Of a stretch of DNA of 64,000 bases, positions 10,125 through 20,841 are shown piece after piece (within the stretch, counting starts at the first letter, position 1; each line of letters starts with the position of its first letter). Both the position numbers and the translations under genes were made by a program. This stretch comes from Impatiens glandulifera (taxonomy: Eukaryota > Streptophyta > Magnoliopsida > Ericales > Balsaminaceae): NCBI RefSeq assembly GCF_907164915.1, contig NC_061867.1:31183751-31247750 (forward strand), in the 5' to 3' direction. The notes beneath the pieces were generated by a model, which searched no databases, had not been told where the DNA came from, and worked only from the letters and a program-made list of their open reading frames with translations.

Positions 10125-12895
10125 AGTCATCTGAAAGTGTGACGTCAGTTGGTTTGGCAATCATTTAAAAGTGTGAGGTCGCGAGATGAAGTCGAAATTA
10201 GTTATTAGTTTGGTGATCATTTAAAAGTGTGAGGTCACGAAATGGAGGTCGGGTGGTTGGTGGTTTGTCGAGTGTGAGGACGGAATAAGTAGTTGGTTTG
10301 GCGAGCATTTGAAATTGTGGGGTCATGAGATGGAGTTAAAGTGGTGGGTGGTTTGTATAGCGTGTGGTCAAAATTAGTTGTTGGTTTAACAAACATTTGA
10401 AAATGTGAGGTCACAAGATGGAGGTCGGGGTGATGGGTGGTTTGTCGAGTGCGAGATTGGAATTAGTTGTTGGTTTAAGTAGCATTTGAAAGTGTGAAGT
10501 CACGGGATGATGGTCGGATGGTGGATGGTTTGTCGAGTGTGAGGTCGGAATTAGTTGTTGGTTTGACGAGCAATTGAAAGTTTGAGGTCACGAGATGGAG
10601 GTCGGGTAGTGGATGGTTTGTCGAGTGTGAGGTCGAAATAAGTAGTTGGTTTGGAGAGCATTTGAAATTGTGATGTCACGAGATGGATGTAAGGTGGTGA
10701 GTGGTTAGTCGAGTGTGAGGTCGGAATTAGTTTTTGGTTTGATAAACATTTGAAAATGTAAGGTCACGAGATGAAGGTTGGGTGGTTGGTGGTTTGTCGA
10801 GTGTAAGGTAAGACTTAGTTGTATGTTTAGCAAACATTTGAAAGTGTGATGTCACAACTCACGAGATTGAGGTCGGGTGGTGGGTGGTTTGTCGAGTGTG
10901 AGGTCGAAATTAGTTGTAGGTTTGACGAGTATTTAAAAGTGTGAGTTCACAAGATGGAGGTCGGATGGTGGGTGGTTTTCAAGTGCAAAATCAGAATTAG
11001 TTGTTGGTTTGACGAGCATTTGAAAGTGTGAGGTCACGAGGTGGAGGTCGGGTGGTGGGTGGTTTGTCGAGTGCGAGATCAGAATTAATGGTTGGTTTGA
11101 CGATCATTTAAAAGTCTGTGGTCACAAGATGGAGGTCAGATGGTGGGTGGTTTGTCGAGTGTGAGGTCAGAATTAGTTGTATGTTTTGCAAGCATTTGAA
11201 AGTGTGATGTCACGACTCACGAGATTGAGGTCTGGTGGTGGGTGGTTTGTCAAGTGTGAGGTCGGAATTAGTTATTGGTTTGACGAGCTTTTGAAAGCGT
11301 GAGGTCACAAGGTGGAGGTCGGGTGGTGGGTGGTTTGTTGAGTGCAAGATCAGAATTAGTGGTTGGTTTGACGATCATTTGAAAGAGTGTGTTCACGGGA
11401 TGGAGGTCGGATGGTGGGTGGTTTGTCGAGTGTGAGGTTAGAATTAGTTGTATGTTTTGCAAGCATTTGAAATTGTGATGTCACGACTCACGAGATTGAG
11501 GTCGGGTGGTGGGTGGTTTTTTGAGTGTGAGATCGAAATTAGTTGTTGGTTTGATGAGAATTTGAAAGTGTGAGGTCACGAGATAAAGGTCGAGTGGTGG
11601 GTGGTTTGTCGAGTGCGAGATCAGAATTAGTTGTTGGTTTGACGAGCATTTGAAAATGTGAGGTCACGAGGTGGAGGTCAGGTGGTGGGTGGTTTGTCGA
11701 GTGCGAGATCGGAATTAGTTGTTGGTTTGACGATCATTTGAAAGTGTGTGGTCACGGGATGGAGGTCGGATGGTGGATGGTTTGTAGAGTGTGAGGTCTA
11801 AATTAGTAGTTGGTTTGACGATCATTTTAAAGTGTGTGGTCACGGGATGAAGGTCAGATGGTAGGTGATTTTTCGAGTGTGAGGTCGGAATTATTGGTTG
11901 GTTTGACGAGCATTTGAAAGTGTGAGGCACGAGATGGAAGTCGTGTGGTGGGTGGTTTGTCGCGTGTGAGGTCAGAATTAGTTGTTGGGTTGACTAACAT
12001 TTGAAAATGTGAGGTCACGAGATGGAGGTTGGGTGGTGGGTGGTTTGTCGAGTGTGAGGTCAGAATTAATTGTATATTTTGCAAGCATTTAAAAGTGTGA
12101 TGTCACGACTCATGAGATTGAGGTCGGGTGGTGGGTGGTTTGTTGAGTGTGAGGTCGGAATTAGTTGTTGGTTTGACGAACATTTGAAAGTGTGAGGTCA
12201 CGAGATAGAGGTCGGGAGGTGGGTGGTTTGTCGAGTGCGAGATCAGAATTAGTTGTTGGTTTGACGAGCATTTGAAATTTTGAGGTCACGAGGTGGAGAT
12301 CGGGTGGTGGGTGGTTTGTCGAGTGAGAGATCAGAATTAGTGGTAGGTTTGACGATTATTTGAAAGTGTGTGGTCAAGGGATGGAGGTTAGATGGTGGGT
12401 GGTTTGTCGAGTGTGAGGTCAGAATTAGTTGTATGTTTTGCAAGCATTTGAAAGTGTGATGTCACGACTCACGAGATTGAGTTCGGATGGTGGATGGTTT
12501 GTCGAGTGTGAGGTTAGAATTAGTTATTGGTTTGACGAGCATTTGAAAGTGTGAGGTCACGAGGTGGAGGTCGGGTGGTGGGTGGTTTGTTGAGTGCGAA
12601 ATCGGAATTAGTGGTTGGTTTGACGATCATTTGGAAGTGTGTGGTCACGGGATGTAGGTCAGATGGTTGGTGGATTGTCAAGTGTGCTGTTGGAATTAGT
12701 GGTTGGTTTGATGATCATTTGAAAGTGTGTGGTCACGGGATAGAGGTCGGTTGGTGGGTGGTTTGTCGAGTGTGAGGCCGAAATTAGTGGTTGGTTTGAC
12801 GAGCATTTGAAAGTGTGAGGTCACGAGATGGAGGTCGAGTGGTGGGTGATTTGTCGCGTATGAGGTCATAATTAGTGGTTGGTTTGACGAGAGAT
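10125..12895. repeat. 88-bp satellite array with higher-order structure
   Basis: About 31 diverged copies of an 88-bp unit whose recognisable parts are GGAATTAGTTGTTGGTTTGA, GAGCATTTGAAAGTGTGAGG, TCACGAGATGGAGGTCGG and GTGGTGGGTGGTTTGTCGAG. A variant with GTATGTTTTGCAAGC and an extra ACTCACGAG segment recurs at about 10821, 11179, 11450, 12071 and 12431. The spacings (358, 271, 621, 360) equal about 4, 3, 7 and 4 units. The plus strand is strikingly G/T-rich and C-poor. Unit length is 1 modulo 3, so the minus-strand frames found inside are by-products. Edges decay gradually. Confidence 0.95.
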
Positions 12896-13111
12896 AAGAT
12901 ATGTGTCATCAATTGTAGTCGACTAAGATTGGTGGGTGGTTCCCCAAGGGGATAAAAAAAGACATATGAAAAAGTGTGAGTCACAAGATGATATGGTCAA
13001 GTGAGGGGTTAAGTAGGGTGCCGATGGGATAAAATATATGTTAACATTAAGTTTAAGATTAAACTTAATTTTTACAAACTAAAACAAATTTTAAATTAAT
13101 TAGATTTGAAT

Positions 13112-14250
13112 TGTTAGGATTGGGATGGCCGATAGGGGACCGGGGTCCGACTAATCGGTAATCGCTTACAACAACAATTGGAACTAATCCGGTTAAAGAT
13201 TAGAATCGCTCTTAACACTACACATATTATCACAGACTCTTGAACCGAGTTCAAGTGCGGAAATGTCCGTTTCAATCTGAAGCAACTCACACAATTCAGT
13301 TTGGAAGGTATTTAGAAGGGATCGGTTAAAGTGGAGAGAGGGACCGGTTCAGTTTGATTGAATGGAAATTTGGTTCGGTTAGCGTAAATTAGCCGGAAAG
13401 TAAAGTAGAGAACATAAGACATAATTTTATGGATGTTTGAAGTTGAATCTCCTACGTCACCCCTTCTTCTCAAACAGTGAGAAGGATATTCACTAACTTG
13501 AATATTACACAAACAATCACTCACTCCGATCGAGTCTTATTTACTGCTCGTCGGTTACACCACTCACACAGTGATGTAATTCTTTTACACAAGTTAAAAT
13601 ACACAAATTACTTTTACAACAGTTTCACTTTGAAGACAGAATAGCTATATAAACTTAGGATGTTCTTTAGGGCTTGATTATATGAAAAGCTCATTTGATT
13701 CTTGTTCGCGCGCGTTGTTGTTTGTTTACTATTCTTGGCTTCCTTTATATAAAGAATATGACAACGGTCATATTTCTCTCTCTTCTATTGATTGGTCAGC
13801 CGAACCGGTCAAGTTTAGGTGGCGTGTACGCTTTGTCATTTTGGACACATGGCAGACAAGCATTATTCGGCCGCCTGTTTCAGAAGATTGCTTGTGATCT
13901 TGGATAATTAATCATCATTGCTTTTGTTGCATGCTTCTGACTCGGATCATGGATCCTTCTTGGGTTTATTTTCAAGAGATTCATTACGTCATCTTTCAAA
14001 GATTTCATCAATTTGAATACTTTCCCATTGGCCTTAAGATCTTCGATTTTTGAGCCGGTCGGAAAGGATGCTTCATCCGACTTTTCATTTTAGCTGATCC
14101 GGTTAGGAGAGTAACATTGATTTCCTTGATTGTCCGAATTTCTCTGAGACAGAATGTCTCAACCGGTCCGGTGCGGTACCTGCAAAAAGAATTTTGAGAC
14201 TGGTTAAGTTCTTTGTCCGGTTAAAATTAACTTACTTAATTTTTCTAACA
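13112..14250 (-). repeat. LTR1 (3' LTR of element A)
   Basis: TGTTAGGATTGGG...TTTTTCTAACA on the plus strand, 1,139 bp. It holds the self-complementary CTTGAACCGAGTTCAAG at 13239-13255, the conserved ATGGATGTT...GTCACCCC block at about 13425-13470, and a minus-strand TATA-like box at 13743-13754. A polypurine tract adjoins the 14250 end. Confidence 0.85.
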
Positions 14251-14430
14251 ATTTCTCTCTTTTTTATTATTTTGAATAAATATTCAAAACTTGTAAGTGT
14301 TGGCCGGTTTGAAATCGTTTTAAGAAGTGTTTGGCCGGTTAAAAATTAGCTTACTTAATCTTTCTAACAATTTCTCCCTTTTTGATTATTTAGAATAAAT
14401 ATTCAAAACTTGTAAGTGTTGGCCGATTTT
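14251..14430 (-). repeat. polypurine tract and duplicated LTR-end module
   Basis: Next to LTR1 the minus strand reads AAAAAAGAGAGAAAT before TGTTAGAAAA, a classic polypurine tract for plus-strand priming. The module made of tract, AATATT-rich linker and the sequence CTTTCTAACA is repeated about 128 bp further on (to about 14370), so the element has more than one tract/LTR-end copy. Confidence 0.7.
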
Positions 14431-14549
14431 TTTTTTTTGAAAAAGTTTATCAATTTCTCCCTTTTTGATGCTTTTAGCTGAAGAGTATCAAAACCAGCTT
14501 AATAAACCGAGATAATATTATATGCACGAAACTTGTAAGTGTTGGCCTC

Positions 14550-17390
14550 TTATTCCGCTTTCCATTCTCTTTCCCTTTGATCCGCATCCATGTACTAGCC
14601 AGCTACGAAACTTGTTTTTTGGGAAGGGAAGCGGTTGAAGTTGAAGAAGCTGCCTTTTGATCTAGGCGGTTGAGGTGGAGGTGCGGTTACTGGTCTCTGA
14701 CTGGTTGACGAAAAAGATGACGTCAGTGAAGCATTTTGTTTCCTTGTGTTCAAAGGAGTATCATCTTCTTCCTCTTCATCGGCAAGTGGAGCAATAAGAT
14801 TTTCAACCGGTTGAGGGCCACTCTATTCCACCCGAGATGACAATTCGGTTATCTCTTTTCTCTTCCATTTATTTGACCGACCCCTTGTCATCATACCAGC
14901 TGACCGCTCAACTTGAATTGTTTCGTCTTCTTTCTGTTTGGCCTTTTCTTCCTCTTGGAGTTTCTACGCAACTCGGAAATCTTCTTCTTCACGTTCTTTT
15001 CTTAGCCGCTCTTGTTCTTCTTCATCGGTTTGAAGTTTAAGGGTTCTTCCACATCTGTTCGAATTTGCTCTTGAGTTGTTGCCGTTTTGAGCTTTGTAAG
15101 TTCCTCAATATGAGAAGACATGACTTGCATCATTTCTAGCAGTGGAGCGGTTGACGACACTACTGTCGATCTTACCGTCTCAATTAGGTTTGAATTGATT
15201 GTGGCGGTCCTTGTTTCCGCTGCGGCATGATATTTATCCATTGAGCCTTGAACGGCTCGAGAAGGAGTTCCCTTATATCGGCAGGTAAGTGTACAACTTC
15301 GTGACTTTGCTCTGGTTGAAGAGAGTGAACCGACATGACCATTTTCAGTTTTTCTTGATTTGTCGGGTTTGATTCTGCATAGTGATCATGAGTAGGAGAC
15401 TTACTTGTTGATTTTCCTGTTTGAGCGGTATGACGATCGTCTTAATCCTAACTGGATTTCGGTTCGGGGTGCAAAAAGCAATCGGCAAACTTTTCCTTCG
15501 ATTCTTCCTCTAGTCGTGCAATGTCGTTTTTTAAATCTTCCCTTAATTTTGTAACTCTTTCCACCACTTTTTTTCAACCTCGGTTGGTTCCCCGGGTCTC
15601 TTCCATTGCTCTAGTTAGGGCTTGTAGTCTGGCCTGTTCATCGATCAGTTTTCCTCTTGCCAAGACCAATGGAACAAAATCATATTTCGCTAGATTGAAT
15701 ACCTTGTCTTCCATGGTCACCATTTTCAACCAATGCTCATTTTTTGTGTAGTCAAGGAGCATGTGCATGAATTTAACTTCACTTCTGATATTGCACCAAT
15801 GGTAGTAAGGACGGGATATTTCTTCGGCCGCCTCTTCCAAATGTTGGAGAATTTGTTGAAACATTTCCTCGACTTCTTGTTTAGAAACCGGAACAACATA
15901 ATCCAGAAGATGAACCTGTTGTTCCGACTCCTTGTGGGAAGGATTCTGATCATGTCCAGTTAGAAGAGTTTCCTCAGGAACCGGACCGGTAAAACTCTTT
16001 TCTGAAGTATTTCCTCCTTTTACCGGAGGATCTATCATCTCTTTGTCTTCTTCTCTTTCGGCCTTTTCTTTGTCCTTGTCATCATTGGTTATCCGGTTGA
16101 CATCATCTGTTTGACCGGTTTCAGTGAGCTTGCTCGTCACCTCGGTTTCTATGACTTGGTTAACATCATCTATAAGTTTTTTGATTTGGTCTGAAGTCCT
16201 CTCAGGGACTTCCTCATTCACATCCTTGGCCCGCTGAATTGGAGAGACCTTGGATTTAGTGTTATGAGATGGAGTTGGGGTATTTACCGTATGTACAAAT
16301 GCCTCTTTGTTTGTGGATTCGCTGGCTTTGCTTGACGACGACTCTACCGGTCTTGAGTATATAGTTGTGTCGGCTGATTCCTTCTCTTTGTCTGGAGAGG
16401 AATGAACTGGAATTGGAATCACCACATTTATAGGAACAATGTTTACCAATGGATCGGATGGGCGAGAAGATGGCTAGGGAGATGGAATTCTCTCGGAATC
16501 GTGAGACATGCTATCTGTTTTCTTTGCAGCCGGCTTTCTGGTTCTCCTAGCTATACTTTTGAGTCTCGGTTGTTTCTCTTTTACTGTAGTTTGTTTGGCC
16601 TTACCCTTCGGTTCGGCTTCTTTAGGACCTTTGTCCTTGGATGTTTTCTCTTTTGGGTCATTTTCAGCCGGGGCTTTCTCCTTCAGAAGCTTTTCAGACC
16701 GAGCCCTGATATTTTCGGAATTCATGATTTTGGAGGAGGATAGAGCGGTACCTTCTCCGATAGAAATCTGTAGATGTATCAAAATTTTTCCAATTTGCAT
16801 GACATATGCCTGAACCCGATCTTTTGCTCCGGCAACAACTTCGCATAACTTCTCGAAGAGCACGCTGCCCCAATCTATTTTGTCGCACCGGACTATTCTG
16901 GCCATCATTTCGAACTTCAACCGGGTCAGATTATCAAAATTACCTCATTTTCCCTAGAAATATTTGGAGACAATATTTAGAAGCCACCTGAACTCCGGTT
17001 TCAGCTTGCTTTTCTTTCCCGTTTTCTCTACCAGATCAGTTGGGTCCAGGGATATTACCTGCTGAACCACCTAAGCATCTTCTCCAGAAAGCTTCGTTTT
17101 GAAGTCACGTCCATTAGTAGGCAGTCGAAGAGCTTCGGAAAATGTTTCTTCTGTGAGTTCAAACTCGATGCCGCAAACAATCGACGTAATGATCCTCTTC
17201 TGCACACTTTCTTTTTAAAGAATGTCGTAATTTCGTCCTGATGAACGATGAACGGACCGCCCAGAAAGTACTCCAAACCAGCGTCTTTAAGAGATCCGAT
17301 CAGTGTCTTGTACTCGATATTCCCGTTTTCTTCAATATTCTGGAAGTTGACCTGCAGGATATGAGTAAACAACGCATTATCACGTCCCAT
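14550..17390 (-). pseudogene. X3 of element A: X-domain protein with basic/coiled-coil tail
   Basis: Unrecognised accessory protein of about 940 codons, in sense with the element. The start is the ATG at 17390 (MGRDNALFTHILQVNF), conserved in X3 of element B, with a TATA-like box about 115 bp upstream. The N-terminal X domain is at 17390-16800, including IDWGSVLFEKLCEVV. A Lys/Glu/Pro-rich stretch with ARRTRKPAAKK, a possible nuclear localisation signal, follows at about 16700-16480. A conserved module (EVEEMFQQILQHLEEAAEEI, about 15880) precedes a coiled-coil-like APLLEMMQVMSSHIEELTKL near 15140, and the tail ends at the TAA at 14550. Breaks: stop at 16474, frameshift at an A-run near 15570, further stops and frameshifts. 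No signal peptide or membrane span, so it is not envelope-like. Function unknown. Confidence 0.7.
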
Positions 17391-17500
17391 GATGGAGTTA
17401 AAGATGTTTTGAAGAGAGAATGAAGAGAATTGAGAGGAAGAGCACAATTATAATTTGAGAGTTAATAGAGAGAGAGAGCGTGAGGGAAGGAATGATCTAA

Positions 17501-17517
17501 CTTCCCTATTTATATGA
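17501..17517 (-). promoter_or_regulatory. TATA-like box of X3, element A
   Basis: The minus strand reads CATATAAATAGGGAAG about 115 bp upstream of the X3 start. X3 of element B has TATATAAATTGGAAG at the matching place (51369-51387). Confidence 0.6.
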
Positions 17518-17880
17518 GTGTCGTTACTTGGGGGTTAAGGAACTGAAACGTCACGTTGTTTTGGGTTTTGGCGCCAAATTTTCCCTCCAAAAATTACTGC
17601 AGTAACTGTTATCGGTAAATCCGGGCAGTAAGTTCGGACGGTAAGTTTAGAGCGGTAAACTGGGGTGGTAGACTATTGGCGGTTGATTTTTGAAGTTAGC
17701 CAAATTTTGTTTAAGCCGAAGATTTCATATGAAACTGGAAGTTGTGCCTTAGCGGAAATTTGATTTTAAACCGGAATCGTTTAAATTTGTAAATGACTTA
17801 GATTTAACAAAAAGTAGTAGATAATGTGGTCACACAGTCGTACAATAAAATGACCGAGATGACCGGATAAATAAAAATAT

Positions 17881-18639
17881 TTAAGACTGATAATAGTCTC
17901 CTTCTTCCATTTTCTCGATCCATTCCTCCACGGTGTTGTCGGTCCGGTTTTGATTCTTCCGATCCAGCTTTCCATCATGTGGCTGGTCAGTGTGTTGGCC
18001 GGACCTACCGGGACTCCTGGTCCGAAATTGGAAATGACAGAAGGAATGTAGCGGCTGATTTGGGGGGCAAAGCCGATTCTTCTTCTCGGATCCGTGATGA
18101 GCTCCTTCAAGTTCTTGAAGATAAAGGAGGCCCAGTTTATGGGTGAGAGTTTGATGATTGAGATCATGAGGTCAAACACTTGCAGAGTGTACCGCTGATT
18201 CGGCATGTGTCCCAGGATTAACCGCTGGATTAAGTCCTGGAGAAGTTGGATATGATGGGCAGGTCATCTTTCAGACCGTGGTTTTCAACCGGATCAGTGG
18301 TGTCGAAGAAGATGAATGAATAATTTTCTTTTGCTGGAAAGTGGGGGGTTGGAAAATCCGAAAATCCTTCGGATGGTAGGTTGAAGAAATCTGCGAATGA
18401 CTCTTCAGTGAGCCGGTAGAACTCTTAGTCGATGTAGGTGGTGATGCTGCCATCATCTCTCATCTGGGCATTGTCGAAGAACTCGTGCCCCTCCGCTTCG
18501 AGGACGCTGTCCGATCCTTCAATGAAGGTTCGTAAGACGGATACGAGCAAAGGTTGAATAAGGACACCTTCAAACCTGAAGTTAAGAACCGATTCGATTC
18601 AAAATCAACGATGATTGAGTTCCGAAGTTGAGCATTCAT
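17881..18639 (-). pseudogene. X2 of element A: X-domain accessory protein
   Basis: Start ATG at 18639 (MNAQLRNSIIVDFE), matching MNTEIRNSIIVDFE of X2 in element B. End at the TAA at 17881. It is 759 bp, about 252 codons. Domain order: hydrophobic N-terminal strand, the EFF block (HEFFDNAQMRDDGSITTYID), the LP block (FFNLPSEGFSDF), then INWASFIFKNLKELI and a Trp-containing tail. A stop interrupts just after TTYID near 18430, and compensating indels lie around 18250 and 17950. The X2 copy in element B is intact, so the reading is secure; the biochemical role is unknown. Confidence 0.75.
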
Positions 18640-19129
18640 TTTGAGAGTTTTTTGAAAGAGATGAAGTTCAAGATTTAAAGAGAGAGAGATACTTTCGAAG
18701 TGTGATTTGCTTTAAGGAGGATGAGGTCCTTATATAGTGCAGGCGGTTAGGAAGCATTAAATGAGAATATTTTGAAAATTTTGACCGTTTATGTATTGTA
18801 ATTAAATGCATTAAATTCTTGATGCCTTTTCAAGAGAATAATCTTTGGAAGTGTACGATGTAGGTTGACTATCCTATCCGGAATAGGCACGCCTTTTGGT
18901 TAATGAATATGTCTGTTCCCAATGTGGATTTGAAATTATTTGTTTTTGGATATTTTTCAGAGTTCTAAGGTTTTTATGTCCTATGATAGAGCCGAAAAAG
19001 GAAAGAAATGTTTTTCATTAAAATGATGATGTGCCAAACCGGTAGTACAGCAAAATTACCGGTTCGGTAATGGAAAAGGAAAAGAGGAGAGAAGGAATCA
19101 TCATCAGTTGGTTAAGAATCAAAGGAAGA
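18640..19129 (-). promoter_or_regulatory. X1-X2 spacer with TATA-like box of X2, element A
   Basis: The minus strand reads TGCACTATATAAGGA at 18727-18741, about 95 bp upstream of the X2 start; element B has TGCACTATATAAAGA in the same position. The rest of the spacer (to 19129) aligns with 52558-53043 of element B, so it is a retained non-coding segment of the cassette, probably X2 promoter and X1 3' untranslated sequence. Confidence 0.6.
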
Positions 19130-19864
19130 TTAATAGTGGGATGGCCCGACTATTGGAGTCTTCTTGGCCTTTTCCTTGTTCCACCTGTCGATCATCTCTT
19201 GAATCCTCTCCGTTGTCAACAACTGTTTCGGGTGGAGAATGATACCCGAGCCGTGATAATTGTAGAAGTGGTTAAACAAACCGCTTAGATATGAAGCGTA
19301 GCCGGTCTTTTTAGAGATGATTATCTTCTTCAGATTGTCGAAGATGATCCAAGCCTAGTTCACCTTGGTTCCTTCGGTGATGGTAGTCATCATCTCGGAG
19401 ATGCATTGGGTGTATGATTGGAACTTGTCCCTGGCCAAGATGGACTTACTCAAAACCTCGATAAGAACCTAGTATTCGTTAGCGAGCAGACTCTTGGGTC
19501 CCCAGGTGTTAACCGAGGTCAAAGAGCCGGAGAAGTGGTGTTTCATCTCTTCGATGAACACCGGAGAGTAGATTATGTCGGTGACTCCTTCAGTCGGCAG
19601 CTCGTAAAAGTTTGCGAAGACTGTCGAGATGAACAAGCACGATTGTCCATGGACTTGAGCAAAGATGACTTCTGGATGGATCACCCTTGCTGTTTCGAAG
19701 AACTCATTAACTAAGAAGTAGTTAATGGCATAGCGGTTCTCTAAGAACCTTCTTAGACCGGTGTTGTCGAGAGCTCTGAAGATGCATTGGACTTCATTGT
19801 CCTCAACATCAGCGACCGATTCGAAATCGGCTAGAAGAACCTTTTTGGAGAGAGAGCAAGACAT
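19130..19864 (-). pseudogene. X1 of element A: X-domain accessory protein
   Basis: ATG at 19864 (MSCSLSKKVLLADFESVADV) to TAA at 19130: 735 bp, exactly the length of X1 in element B. Blocks: LRRFLENRYAI, then FLVNEFFETARVI, then ANFYELPTEGVTDI, then AWIIFDNLKKII, and a basic tail. Two in-frame TAG stops are visible: at 19469-19471, where element B keeps CAG, and in the VN-x-AW motif, where element B keeps TGG. It is the cassette gene nearest RNase H and matches the single accessory gene of element D. Function unknown; the family resembles the Transposase_32 'putative plant transposon protein' type, by memory only. Confidence 0.75.
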
Positions 19865-19932
19865 TTTTCTAGAAAGTTTTGCTTAGAGAGATTTCTTGTG
19901 ATGAATATTGATTTTTGAGGTTGGATTAGATG

Positions 19933-20123
19933 GGCTGCTTAAATACACGGATGAGGGTTAGCATGCTTAGTGATGTCATCTTGTAATTATGATATGGTTA
20001 TCTTGTTTAAGTGTATAATGTGTGTTTCCAATGAAAAAGTAATGATGGCAAAAAATATTCATAATGACTTGAAAATATGGAAGAAATGTTGGTCTTCCTC
20101 TTTTAGTAATAGACACGTGTCTT
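19933..20123 (-). promoter_or_regulatory. X1 promoter region, element A (TATA-like box and G-box)
   Basis: The minus strand has GTGTATTTAAGCAGCC at about 19933-19948, about 70-85 bp upstream of the X1 start, and a palindromic G-box core CACGTG (in GACACGTGTC) at 20114-20119, 250 bp upstream. Element D has the same G-box at the same relative place (28609-28614) and element B a one-base-degraded form (54057-54062). Confidence 0.55.
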
Positions 20124-20563
20124 CACTTTGATTGAGGTACAAACTGTTTTAATTTTTCATAGGTATAATCATCAAATCATGAATAGAAACAGCGGTCAGC
20201 TGTCCCAAGTTAGCTGGAAAAAATCGGTTACCGAAATCATGATGCATTTTATTGGTTGGTTTTCCATGACTAGCTTTATCGAGATAGCTTATACCGGTGT
20301 GAGGAAATGTCGAGCTGAGCCGACATTTGTTCAGCTTTAGGGAATAAACTATCTGTTTTACTCAGGTCACTTGAGCCGCCTAATATATTTACATGTGATT
20401 TGGTAGTGTGAATTTGTCAAGCTTAACCGGAGACATCTTTCCGGTTAGCATTCCTGAGTGTTTAATTTCCTATTGAAGTATGGCTTGAGAAGCTTGAGCT
20501 TCTCCCTAAGCTCATGTCCTGGTTTTTCACAAAGTTTGTAGTTTTGAAAACATGCAGTAACAA

Positions 20564-20825
20564 TTAAGGTATAAGTTGTTTACTATCAGTAAGTCCCAAG
20601 ATATTTCTGAAGTAAGAGAAATTAGCTTCCAGTAGCGACTTGGTGAATATGTCAGCCACTTGTTGTTCGGTTGAGACATACTCCAGTCGGATGTGTTTCT
20701 GCTGGACATGTTCCCGGATGAAGTGGTGTCTGATATCGATATGCTTTTTTCTTGAGTGCAACACCGGATTGAATGTAATCGCTATTGCACTTATGTTGTC
20801 ACAAAAGATTGAAGATTCTTCTCTA
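20564..20825 (-). pseudogene. RNase H C-terminal stub of element A
   Basis: The minus frame reads the end of copia RNase H: KKHIDIRHHFIREHV, RLEYVSTEQQVADIFTKSLL and NILGLTDSKQL. Homology with element B runs to about 20822 and then stops a few bases before the primer site at 20828. Gag, protease, integrase, RT and most of RNase H have therefore been deleted in one step between the primer site and the RNase H active-site region. Confidence 0.85.
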
Positions 20826-20827
20826 TT

Positions 20828-20839
20828 GCTCTAATACCA
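20828..20839 (-). other. primer-binding site beside LTR2
   Basis: The minus strand reads TGGTATTAGAGC, two bases from LTR2. It is the same variant as in element W. Confidence 0.8.
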
Positions 20840-20841
20840 CT

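Noticed and set aside
11268..12984. Several minus-strand frames of 64-76 codons with repeated text such as MQNIQLILTSHSTNHPPS
   Set aside because: They lie wholly in the 88-bp satellite. The unit is 1 modulo 3, so the frame changes each unit, and the repetition follows the DNA repeat. No start context or conserved protein.
16402..16813. Plus-strand frames of about 100 codons
   Set aside because: They are the reverse strand of X3 of element A, whose minus-strand frame is conserved in element B; the opposite-strand text is not.
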